From Rhizobacter sp. (GTDB lineage: Bacteria; Pseudomonadota; Gammaproteobacteria; Burkholderiales; Burkholderiaceae_C), in NCBI GenBank assembly GCA_025351675.1, contig JANXVK010000539.1:1-5210 (forward strand): DNA of 5,210 nt, in the 5' to 3' direction. The notes under the pieces were generated by a model. It made no database searches and was not told where the DNA came from. It was given only the letters and a program-made list of their open reading frames with translations. The first letter of the stretch is position 1, and each line of letters opens with the position of its first letter. The translations under genes and the position numbers were made by a program. Of this stretch, positions 1 through 5,210 are shown in pieces.

Positions 1-1
1 G

Positions 2-79
2 GTCGCGGCGATCTACGTGGCGGTAGCCTTGATGTTCGTCGCCAGCCTGTTCTGGCGTGAGGCGCCCGCCGCCGTATGA
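2..79 (+). CDS. C-terminal end of an unidentified membrane protein (partial)
   Basis: The window opens inside a plus-strand frame that runs without a stop from base 2 to a TGA at 77-79, giving 25 residues. The first 18 or so are hydrophobic (IYVAVALMFVASLFW), like a last transmembrane helix, and are followed by a short tail, REAPAAV. This looks like the C-terminus of an integral membrane protein such as a transporter, but too little is present to name a family. It converges with ugpE, whose stop lies 33 bases further on. The gap (80-112) is T-rich on the plus strand but has no clear hairpin, so I call no terminator. Confidence is moderate because a 25-codon open frame can occur by chance in GC-rich DNA. 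Confidence 0.5.
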   Translation, partial: VAAIYVAVALMFVASLFWREAPAAV

Positions 80-112
80 TCCGCGACTTCTCATGCCATT
101 TTTCTTTTCAGC

Positions 113-964
113 TTATTTTTCGGTATCCACCAGGCCCTTGACGAACCAGCGCTGCATGAGGATCACGACGATCGCCGGCGGCAGCATCGCCATGATCGCG
201 GTGGCCATGACGATGTTCCACTCGTTGCCCGAATCGCCGCCGGCGATCATGCGCTTGATGCCCACGACCACCGGGTACATGTCTTCGCTGGTGGTCGCGA
301 GCAGCGGCCACAGGTACTGGTTCCAGCCGTAGATGAACTGGATTACGAACAGAGCCGCGATCGAGGTTTTCGACAGCGGCAGCAGGATGTCCCAGAAGAA
401 GCGCATCGGGCCGGCGCCGTCGATGCGCGCGGCCTCGACCAGTTCCTCGGGGACGGTCAGGAAGAACTGTCGGAACAGGAACGTGGCCGTGGCCGAGGCG
501 ATCAGCGGGATTGTCAGGCCGGCGTAGCTGTTGAGAAGTCCCAAGTCGGCGACGACCTTGTACGTCGGCAGGATGCGCACTTCGACCGGCAGCATCAGCG
601 TGACAAAGATCGCCCAGAAAAACACGCCGCGCAACGGGAACCGGAAGTACACCAGCGCGAACGCCGACAGCAGCGAGACCGCGATCTTGCCGAAAGTGAT
701 CACCAGCGCGGTGACGAGGCTGACCCACATCATCCTGGCCACCGGCGCGTTCGAGCCCGCACCGCCGCCATGCCCGGTGAGGGCGGCGCTGTAGTTCTCC
801 CAGAAATGGCCGCCGGGCAGCAGCGGCATCGGCGCCTGCACGACCTCTTGTGCGGCGTGGGTCGACGCGACGAACGCCAAGTAGAGCGGAAACGCGACGA
901 TCAGCATTCCCAGAATCATGATGGCGTGGGCGAGGACGCCCAGCGTGGCGCGGCGTTCAACCAT
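113..964 (-). CDS. ugpE: sn-glycerol-3-phosphate ABC transporter permease UgpE
   Basis: This is the second inner-membrane permease subunit of the UgpBAEC importer, which takes sn-glycerol-3-phosphate and glycerophosphodiesters from the periplasm. At 283 residues it nearly equals E. coli UgpE (about 281 as I recall). Hydrophobic segments fall near residues 10-33, 78-105, 112-135, 147-168, 200-222 and 250-272, the expected six-helix fold. The EAA loop that docks the ATPase is intact at 173-185 ([13 protein letters not shown]). The stretches [32 protein letters not shown] and the C-terminal GLVD-EK closely match the E. coli protein from memory. A glycine-rich patch (GHGGGAG, 64-70) lies in the predicted first periplasmic loop. 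The ATG is one base past the ugpA stop and only a weak purine-rich stretch precedes it, so translation is probably coupled to ugpA. No ugpC follows, which is unusual. Confidence 0.96.
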   Translation of the reverse strand: MVERRATLGVLAHAIMILGMLIVAFPLYLAFVASTHAAQEVVQAPMPLLPGGHFWENYSAALTGHGGGAGSNAPVARMMWVSLVTALVITFGKIAVSLLSAFALVYFRFPLRGVFFWAIFVTLMLPVEVRILPTYKVVADLGLLNSYAGLTIPLIASATATFLFRQFFLTVPEELVEAARIDGAGPMRFFWDILLPLSKTSIAALFVIQFIYGWNQYLWPLLATTSEDMYPVVVGIKRMIAGGDSGNEWNIVMATAIMAMLPPAIVVILMQRWFVKGLVDTEK

Positions 965-965
965 G

Positions 966-1850
966 TCAGTAGTTCACTTTCTTCTCGACGTAGCGGAACT
1001 GCAGCACCGTCAGCGACACGACGATCAGCATCAACACGACCGACTGCGCTGCCGAACCGCCGATGTCGCCGCCCTTGACGCCGTCCTGGTAGACCTTGTA
1101 GACCATGATCAGGGTGTCACGACCCGGGCCACCCTGGGTGGTGGCGTCGATGATCGCGAAGGTGTCGAAGAACGCGTAGACCATGTTGATCACGAGCAGG
1201 AAGAAGGTCGTGGGCGTCAACAACGGGAACTGGATCGTCCAGAAGCGGCGCCAAGGCCGTGCACCGTCGATGGCGGCGGCCTCGATCAGCGATTTCGGGA
1301 TCGACTGCAACCCGGCGAGAAAGAACAGGAAGTTGTACGAGATCTGCTTCCAGACCGCCGCTGCGACGACCAGCGACATGGCGTGCGTCGAATTCAGCAA
1401 ATGGTTCCACTCGAACCCGAAAAACTTCGAGAGGCCGTAGGCGACGACTCCGATCGACGGCGAGAACATGAACACCCACAGCACGCCCGCCACCGCCGGC
1501 GCGACGGCGTAGGGCACGATCAGCATCGTCTTGTAGAGCAGGGCTCCCTTGATGATGCGGTCAGCGAAGACCGCCAGCATCAGCGCGAGGGCGATGCCCA
1601 GCACGGCGACCAAAAGCGAGAAGATCGCGGTGGTCTTGAACGATTCCAGGTAGGCGGAGTCGCCGAACAACTGCCTGAAGTTATCGAGCCCGACCCACTC
1701 GGTCGAGAGCCCGAAGCTGTCTTGAATCTGCAGCGATTGCAGCACAGCCTGTGCGGCGGGCCAGAAAAAGAACACCGCGATGATGATCACCTGCGGGGTC
1801 AGCAATGCCCAGGGCAACCATGCAGATTTGAAGAGAGCGCGCTTTTGCAT
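966..1850 (-). CDS. ugpA: sn-glycerol-3-phosphate ABC transporter permease UgpA
   Basis: This is the first inner-membrane permease subunit of the Ugp importer and pairs with UgpE to form the translocation channel. Its 294 residues match the usual length of about 295. Six hydrophobic segments are visible near 12-35, 72-97, 108-130, 155-180, 209-233 and 265-287. The EAA motif for ATPase contact is at 185-198 ([14 protein letters not shown]). Segments that I recall as nearly identical in E. coli UgpA include [14 protein letters not shown] (residues 111-121), [12 protein letters not shown] (166-177), [15 protein letters not shown] (222-236) and SAAQSVVLM (266-274). The start was chosen because [14 protein letters not shown] aligns with the family N-terminus; the upstream bases give only a poor Shine-Dalgarno (GAG close to the ATG). 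It lies 87 bases downstream of ugpB, behind a hairpin, which suggests lower expression than the binding protein. Confidence 0.96.
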   Translation of the reverse strand: MQKRALFKSAWLPWALLTPQVIIIAVFFFWPAAQAVLQSLQIQDSFGLSTEWVGLDNFRQLFGDSAYLESFKTTAIFSLLVAVLGIALALMLAVFADRIIKGALLYKTMLIVPYAVAPAVAGVLWVFMFSPSIGVVAYGLSKFFGFEWNHLLNSTHAMSLVVAAAVWKQISYNFLFFLAGLQSIPKSLIEAAAIDGARPWRRFWTIQFPLLTPTTFFLLVINMVYAFFDTFAIIDATTQGGPGRDTLIMVYKVYQDGVKGGDIGGSAAQSVVLMLIVVSLTVLQFRYVEKKVNY

Positions 1851-1915
1851 GGGTCTCGGGTTCTGTCAACGGCAACGACTCCACCGGTCTGCCCGGCGGG
1901 GTTGGATCGGTCGTC

Positions 1916-1932
1916 GGGGCGCAGCGCGCCCC
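1916..1932 (-). other. Intercistronic GC hairpin between ugpB and ugpA
   Basis: GGGGCGC (1916-1922) and GCGCCCC (1926-1932) form a perfect 7-bp stem with a 3-base loop, starting 5 bases after the ugpB stop codon in the direction of transcription. No T-run follows, so it is not a classical intrinsic terminator. Hairpins at this position behind binding-protein genes, as between malE and malF, are known to protect the upstream mRNA from 3' decay and so raise binding protein over permease. I infer the same role here. Confidence 0.6.
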
Positions 1933-1937
1933 TCGGA

Positions 1938-3263
1938 TCACTGGGCGGCGGAGGCCTTGCTGGCTTTCTCGAAGCGCTCAAGCTGCTCGTTGCCGCGCTT
2001 CATGGCCGTTTCGAGCGCCTCTTTCGGCTCCTTCTTGCCGGACCAGATGGCCTCGGTTTCTTCGTCGAGAATTGTCCGGATCTGCACGAAGTTGCCCAGG
2101 CGGATGCCGCGCGACTTGTCGGTCGTCTTGCGGATCATCTGCGTCACGGCCACGTCGGTGCCCGGCTTTTCCTTGTAGAAACCCGATTTCTCGGTCAGCT
2201 GGTAGGCGGCCATCGTGATCGGCAGGTAGCCGGTGCGCTTGTGGCTGGCCGACTGCACTTCGGGGTTCGACAGGTACTTGAAGAACTCGGCCACGCCCTT
2301 GTACTCGGCCGGCTTCTTGCCCGACATGACCCACAGGCTGGCGCCGCCGAGCGCGGTGTTTTGCGGTGCGCCGGCGACATCGGGGTAATACGGCAGCGCC
2401 GCCAGGCCGTAGCCGAACTTCGCGCCTCTGGCAACGTCGGCATACGAGCCGGACGAGCCGGTGAACATCGCGCATTCACCCGAGACGAACGACGGCACGG
2501 CCACGCTGGCGCGGCCCTTGTAGACGAACAGGCCCTGCTTGGACATGTTGGCCAGGTTCTCGAAGTGGCGCAGGTGCAGCGGCGAGTTGAACGCGAGGCG
2601 GGCGCTCGGACCGCCGAAGCCGTTGTTCTGGGTTGCGAACAGGGTGTTGTGCCAGAGCGAGAAACTCTCGAGGTGGACCCAGCTCATCCAACTCGTGGTG
2701 TAGGGGCACTTGCTGCCGTTGGCCTTGAGCTTGGCCGCCGCGGCGACCACTTCCGGCCAGGTGGTCGGCGCCTTGTTCGGGTCGAGGCCGGCGGCCTTGA
2801 AGGCGTCCTTGTTGTAATAAAAGATCGTCGTCGAGCTGTTGAGCGGGAATGACAACATCTCACCGTTGCTGGCGGTGTAGAAGGCAGCAACCGCGGGGAC
2901 GTAGCCCTTCGGATCGAAGGCCACGCCGCTCTGTCGCATCACTTCGGCCACCGGCTTGATCGCGCCCTTAGCCGCCATCATGGTTGCGGTGCCAACCTCG
3001 AACACCTGCAGGATGTGCGGCGCGTTACCGGCGCGGAACGCGGCCATCGCGGCCACCATGGATTCGTCGTAGTTGCCCTTGAAGGTGGGCACGATCTTGT
3101 AGTCCTTCTGGCTGTCGTTGAACTGCTTGGCCAAGTCGTTGACCCATTCGTTCAGGCCACCGGTCATGGAGTGCCACCACTGGACTTCGACCTGGGCCTG
3201 CGCCGGGCCCGACAGCGCCAGTGCGATCGCACCGCAGGCGATAGCGAGAGACTTGAATTTCAT
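1938..3263 (-). CDS. ugpB: sn-glycerol-3-phosphate-binding periplasmic protein UgpB
   Basis: This is the periplasmic solute-binding protein (extracellular solute-binding family 1) that delivers sn-glycerol-3-phosphate or glycerophosphodiesters to UgpAE. The product is 441 residues (E. coli about 438). Residues 1-23 are a Sec signal peptide with an A-Q-A cleavage site before Q24. Family hallmarks are WWHSMTGGLNEWV (29-41), YKIVPTFKGNYDES (55-68), QVFEVGTATMMA (86-97), the tryptophan pair W192/W195 in the segment that aligns with the ligand-contacting tryptophans of E. coli UgpB as I recall, GGASLWVMSGKK (306-317), TGYLPIT (344-350) and RLGNFVQIRTILDEE (388-402). The ATG at 3261-3263 was chosen because it begins the signal peptide and has GGAG 5 bases upstream. 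The frame stays open for 81 more codons upstream, but these do not resemble the family and would bury the signal peptide. It is the first gene of the operon. Confidence 0.97.
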   Translation of the reverse strand: MKFKSLAIACGAIALALSGPAQAQVEVQWWHSMTGGLNEWVNDLAKQFNDSQKDYKIVPTFKGNYDESMVAAMAAFRAGNAPHILQVFEVGTATMMAAKGAIKPVAEVMRQSGVAFDPKGYVPAVAAFYTASNGEMLSFPLNSSTTIFYYNKDAFKAAGLDPNKAPTTWPEVVAAAAKLKANGSKCPYTTSWMSWVHLESFSLWHNTLFATQNNGFGGPSARLAFNSPLHLRHFENLANMSKQGLFVYKGRASVAVPSFVSGECAMFTGSSGSYADVARGAKFGYGLAALPYYPDVAGAPQNTALGGASLWVMSGKKPAEYKGVAEFFKYLSNPEVQSASHKRTGYLPITMAAYQLTEKSGFYKEKPGTDVAVTQMIRKTTDKSRGIRLGNFVQIRTILDEETEAIWSGKKEPKEALETAMKRGNEQLERFEKASKASAAQ

Positions 3264-3268
3264 GACAA

Positions 3269-3272
3269 CTCC
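3269..3272 (-). promoter_or_regulatory. Shine-Dalgarno of ugpB
   Basis: The minus strand reads GGAG, then 5 bases, then the ATG at 3263-3261. It fixes the ugpB start over the in-frame ATG at 3380, which is not the start of a plausible signal peptide. Confidence 0.75.
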
Positions 3273-3291
3273 GTAAAGGTTTGGGGGTGGC

Positions 3292-3328
3292 TTGTGACCA
3301 ACCTTGCAGTGTGCGTCGGCTTTGTGAC
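3292..3328. repeat. TTGTGAC direct repeat in the ugpB leader
   Basis: TTGTGAC occurs at 3292-3298 and again at 3322-3328, 30 bases apart, close to three helical turns. Both copies face the same way and lie between the candidate ugpB promoter and the ugpB start. They are not a Pho box, whose repeats are about 11 bases apart, and neither copy has a TCACA partner at CRP spacing. They could be regulator contact sites, but the repeat is short. Confidence 0.4.
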
Positions 3329-3335
3329 GCGGTCG

Positions 3336-3364
3336 TTTATCGCCGTGAACGTGCGCTGCAGCAA
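3336..3364 (-). promoter_or_regulatory. Candidate sigma-70 promoter of ugpBAE
   Basis: On the minus strand TTGCTG (3364-3359) and GATAAA (3341-3336) are separated by exactly 17 bases, and each matches 4 of 6 consensus positions. Transcription would begin near 3329, leaving a leader of roughly 65 bases with a good Shine-Dalgarno. The -35 element lies inside the left arm of the inverted repeat at 3356-3428. I saw no convincing Pho box, although ugp operons are phosphate-regulated in E. coli. Confidence 0.35.
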
Positions 3365-3428
3365 TTGGGATGAACCTCATGTGCGAGCACCCGCGTATCG
3401 GTACGGGCCGTATTTTGCATTGCTGCAG
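3356..3428. repeat. Inverted repeat 1 of the divergent control region
   Basis: CTGCAGCAAT (3356-3365) and its exact reverse complement ATTGCTGCAG (3419-3428) form a perfect 10-bp inverted repeat. The arm centres are 63 bases apart, about six helical turns. Each arm contains the palindrome CTGCAG, and each reads TTGCTG outward, left arm towards ugpB and right arm towards the oxidase gene. This suits paired sites for one regulator, or duplicated -35 regions of divergent promoters. No partner regulator is encoded in the window. Confidence 0.5.
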
Positions 3429-3477
3429 TGCCGCATGACCTGCGGTAACATAAGTTCTCAAGTGCCAACGCGGGTGC
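3387..3477. repeat. Inverted repeat 2, interleaved with repeat 1
   Basis: GCACCCGCGT (3387-3396) and ACGCGGGTGC (3468-3477) are perfect reverse complements over 10 bp, with arm centres 81 bases apart. The left arm lies between the two arms of inverted repeat 1 and the right arm lies beyond it, so the two repeats interlock rather than nest. The right arm ends 19 bases before the oxidase start codon, where structure in the plus-strand mRNA could affect translation. Confidence 0.5.
3431..3445. promoter_or_regulatory. Short dyad, candidate operator
   Basis: CCGCA (3431-3435) and TGCGG (3441-3445) are an inverted repeat around a 5-base spacer, TGACC. It abuts the right arm of inverted repeat 1, about 50 bases upstream of the oxidase start. 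The size and symmetry fit a repressor or activator half-site pair, but five-base arms in GC-rich DNA are weak evidence. Confidence 0.25.
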
Positions 3478-3496
3478 AAACAGGCGCCCGTCCCCC

Positions 3497-5068
3497 ATGA
3501 ACGCACCCGTACCGCTGAGCCAGATCACCGCCGCCGCGCAGGCCACTCATCACGCGCCGCGGTTGCGCGAAATCCCGTACAACTACACCTCGTTCTCCGA
3601 CCGCGAGATCGTGATCCGCCTGCTCGGCGCTCGCGCTTGGGGGATGCTGAGTCGCCTGCGCGACGAGCGCAACACCGGCCGCTCGGCGCGCATGCTGTAC
3701 GAGGTGCTCGGCGACATCTGGGTCGTGCAGCGCAACCCGTATCTGCAAGACGATCTGCTCGACAACCCGCGCCGCCGCGGGCTGCTGATCGACGCGCTGC
3801 ATCACCGCCTGGGCGAGGTCGAGAAACGGCGCACGCCGGCTGCCGATCCGGAACGCGATGCGGCGGTTGGTGAGCTGTTGCAGCTGGCGAGCGCATCGGT
3901 CACGACGTTCGCCGAACAGTTCGAGACGGTTGCCGAGTTGCGCCGCCGCACCGCCAAGGTGCTCGGCCGCGTCACCGCGAAGGACAACATCAAGTTCGAC
4001 GGCCTGAGTCGCGTCTCGCACGTGACCGACGCGACCGACTGGCGCGTCGAGTACCCGTTCGTCGTGCTCATGCCCGACACCGAGGCCGAGATGGCCGGGC
4101 TGGTGAAGGGCTGTGTCGAGCTCGGCCTGACGATCATCCCGCGCGGCGGCGGCACCGGCTACACCGGCGGCGCGATCCCGCTGACCTGGAACAGCGCGGT
4201 CATCAACACCGAGAAGCTCGAGGCGATGACCGAGGTCGAGATGCGGATCTTGCCGGGGATGGACCGCGAGGTCGCGACGATCTGGACCGAGGCCGGCGTC
4301 GTCACGCAGCGCGTCGCCGATGCGGCCGAACGCGGCGGCTTCGTGTTCGCGGTCGACCCGACCTCGGCCGAGGCGTCGTGCATCGGCGGCAACGTCGCTA
4401 TGAACGCGGGCGGCAAGAAGGCGGTGCTGTGGGGCACCGCGCTCGACAACCTCGCGTCGTGGCGCATGGTCACGCCCGAGGCGAAGTGGCTCGAAGTCAC
4501 GCGCCTGAACCACAACATGGGCAAGATCCACGACGTGGACGTGGCGAGCTTCGAGCTGCGCTATTTCGATGCGTCGGGCAAGAAGCTCGAGCGCACCGAG
4601 CAACTCGACATCCCCGGCCGCACCTTCCGCAAGGAGGGCCTGGGCAAGGACGTGACCGACAAGTTCCTCGCCGGCCTGCCGGGCATCCAGAAAGAGGGCT
4701 GCGACGGCCTGATCACCAGCGCGCGCTGGGTCGTGCACAAGATGCCGGCGCACATGCGCACCGTGTGTCTCGAGTTCTTCGGCAACGCAAAGGATGCGGT
4801 GCCGGCCATCGTCGATATCAAAAACTTCATGTTCGCCGAGACGAAGCGCGGTGGCGCGGTCCTCGCGGGCCTCGAACACCTCGACGACCGTTATCTCAAA
4901 GCGGTGGGCTACGCGACGAAATCGAAGCGCGGCGGCCTGCCGAAGATGGTGCTGTTCGGCGACATCGCCGGTGACGACGCCGACGTGGTCGCGCGCGCCA
5001 CCAGCGAGGTCGTGCGGCTTGTGAACGGCCGCGCCGGCGAGGGGTTTGTCGCAGTGATAGCCGATTAG
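3497..5068 (+). CDS. DUF3683 FAD-linked oxidase, C-terminally truncated
   Basis: This is the N-terminal part of a large flavin- and iron-sulfur-type oxidoreductase. As I recall the family, it runs DUF3683, FAD_binding_4, FAD-oxidase_C, then iron-sulfur and cysteine-rich CCG domains, about 1,250-1,350 residues in all; members are often annotated as putative D-lactate or glycolate-type dehydrogenases, so the substrate here is unknown. Only 523 residues are present. Residues 22-140 are DUF3683-like ([20 protein letters not shown] at 24-43). The PCMH-type FAD site is visible as [15 protein letters not shown] (215-229) and [20 protein letters not shown] (287-306). Residues from about 330 resemble FAD-oxidase_C. 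The family sequence holds up to GEGFVAV (514-520); then only IAD and a TAG follow. The start is supported by the family N-terminus, with only a weak CAGG at 3481-3484 as a ribosome site. Without the rest of FAD-oxidase_C and the metal-binding half, it is probably inactive. Confidence 0.85.
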   Translation: MNAPVPLSQITAAAQATHHAPRLREIPYNYTSFSDREIVIRLLGARAWGMLSRLRDERNTGRSARMLYEVLGDIWVVQRNPYLQDDLLDNPRRRGLLIDALHHRLGEVEKRRTPAADPERDAAVGELLQLASASVTTFAEQFETVAELRRRTAKVLGRVTAKDNIKFDGLSRVSHVTDATDWRVEYPFVVLMPDTEAEMAGLVKGCVELGLTIIPRGGGTGYTGGAIPLTWNSAVINTEKLEAMTEVEMRILPGMDREVATIWTEAGVVTQRVADAAERGGFVFAVDPTSAEASCIGGNVAMNAGGKKAVLWGTALDNLASWRMVTPEAKWLEVTRLNHNMGKIHDVDVASFELRYFDASGKKLERTEQLDIPGRTFRKEGLGKDVTDKFLAGLPGIQKEGCDGLITSARWVVHKMPAHMRTVCLEFFGNAKDAVPAIVDIKNFMFAETKRGGAVLAGLEHLDDRYLKAVGYATKSKRGGLPKMVLFGDIAGDDADVVARATSEVVRLVNGRAGEGFVAVIAD

Positions 5069-5091
5069 GAATACCTTGTCGCACGCCTCTG

Positions 5092-5114
5092 GTTCCCAAA
5101 CTCTGCCTGGGGAC
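5092..5114. repeat. REP-like palindrome
   Basis: GTTCCCA (5092-5098) pairs with TGGGGAC (5108-5114), one pair being T-G, around a 9-base loop. One forward frame across it reads LVPKLCLGT. I recall this phrase from many spurious short ORFs made by GTTCCCA...TGGGAAC dispersed palindromes in unrelated bacteria. It is therefore probably one copy of a multicopy extragenic element rather than coding DNA. No second copy is present in the window. Confidence 0.5.
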
Positions 5115-5180
5115 TCGCTGATTACGAAGTTCATTTTTCTTGACAATCAATGCCTTGACTCGACCGACAAACTCTTGGCG

Positions 5181-5206
5181 AACCGAGCCCCGTGAGGGGC
5201 GGGGTT
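5181..5206. repeat. Strong GC hairpin near the window end
   Basis: The core stem is GCCCC (5187-5191) and GGGGC (5196-5200) around the loop GTGA. After two mismatches the stem continues with AACC (5181-5184) and GGTT (5203-5206). No T-run follows on either strand, so a rho-independent terminator is unlikely. It may be the arm of a second dispersed palindrome or part of a mobile-element end. Confidence 0.45.
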
Positions 5207-5210
5207 ATGG

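Larger units (their letters stand above)
5057..5210. other. Non-homologous tail after the gene disruption
   Basis: From about 5057 none of the three forward frames continues the oxidase family sequence, and every frame soon meets stops. Base composition shifts visibly towards A/T (for example 5121-5150) compared with the GC-rich gene before it. The segment holds two hairpins, at 5092-5114 and 5181-5206, and a repeated CTTGAC (5139-5144 and 5154-5159). I see no transposase fragment and no recognisable insertion-sequence terminus. It may be repeat-rich intergenic DNA, the edge of a mobile element, or a misjoined contig end. Confidence 0.55.

Noticed and set aside
1864..1869. Perfect TTGACA on the minus strand just upstream of ugpA, as an internal promoter
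   Set aside because: At 17 bases spacing the -10 position falls inside ugpA and reads AAAAGC, with no acceptable hexamer nearby.
918..2852. 644-codon plus-strand open frame antisense to ugpA and ugpB
   Set aside because: It is rich in R, D, H, Q and G in the manner of GC-rich antisense frames, spans two well-supported genes on the other strand, and has no recognisable domain.
3225..3263. Lipobox cysteine (C10) in the UgpB signal peptide
   Set aside because: The preceding residues A-I-A do not fit the lipobox, the cysteine is too close to the N-terminus, and a normal A-Q-A site lies at 21-23.
3264..3506. N-terminal extension of ugpB by 81 codons, or by 39 from the ATG at 3380
   Set aside because: The extra residues do not look like a signal peptide or the family, would place the real signal peptide internally, and cross the predicted promoter; the ATG at 3263 has a good GGAG.
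3458..5146. 562-codon minus-strand open frame antisense to the oxidase gene
   Set aside because: Its composition (H, R, A, D, V repeats) is that of a shadow frame, and the oxidase on the plus strand has clear family motifs over the same bases.
5140..5168. TTGACA at 5140-5145 as an outward promoter from a mobile element
   Set aside because: No -10-like hexamer occurs 16-19 bases downstream, nor behind the second TTGACT at 5155-5160.
5057..5210. Simple frameshift at the end of the oxidase gene
   Set aside because: All three forward frames of the tail were read; none resumes the family sequence that I recall after GEGFVAV.

Overview
The window looks like chromosomal DNA of a GC-rich proteobacterium, most likely a betaproteobacterium of the Burkholderiales type. 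The basis is strong G/C preference at third codon positions, a Ugp system close in sequence to the E. coli proteins as I recall them, and a DUF3683-type FAD-linked oxidase, a family I associate mainly with Betaproteobacteria. No taxonomic search was run.

Layout from left to right. Bases 2-79 (+) are the last 25 codons of an unidentified membrane protein. It converges on a minus-strand operon that reads, in transcription order, ugpB (3263-1938), ugpA (1850-966) and ugpE (964-113). These encode the periplasmic binding protein and the two permease subunits of an ABC importer for sn-glycerol-3-phosphate and glycerophosphodiesters. A perfect GC-rich hairpin sits directly behind the ugpB stop codon, while ugpA and ugpE are separated by one base. 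The ATPase gene ugpC does not follow ugpE, where it would be expected; the ATPase must be encoded elsewhere.

A 233-base divergent control region (3264-3496) separates ugpB from a plus-strand gene. It holds two perfect 10-bp inverted repeats that interleave with each other, a short CCGCA/TGCGG dyad, a TTGTGAC direct repeat and a plausible sigma-70 promoter for ugpB.

The plus-strand gene (3497-5068) encodes the N-terminal part of a DUF3683 FAD-linked oxidase. The reading frame stops in the middle of the C-terminal FAD-oxidase domain. From about 5057 to the end the sequence has visibly lower GC content, has no coding potential in the family, and contains two hairpins. One of them belongs to a REP-like class of dispersed repeats. 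The gene is therefore either disrupted by foreign or repeat DNA or joined to it by misassembly.

Functionally this is a phosphorus/glycerol uptake operon facing a truncated flavin oxidoreductase. I do not see a wholly new system. The items most worth a second look are the interleaved inverted repeats, the gene-disrupting junction and the missing ATPase gene.
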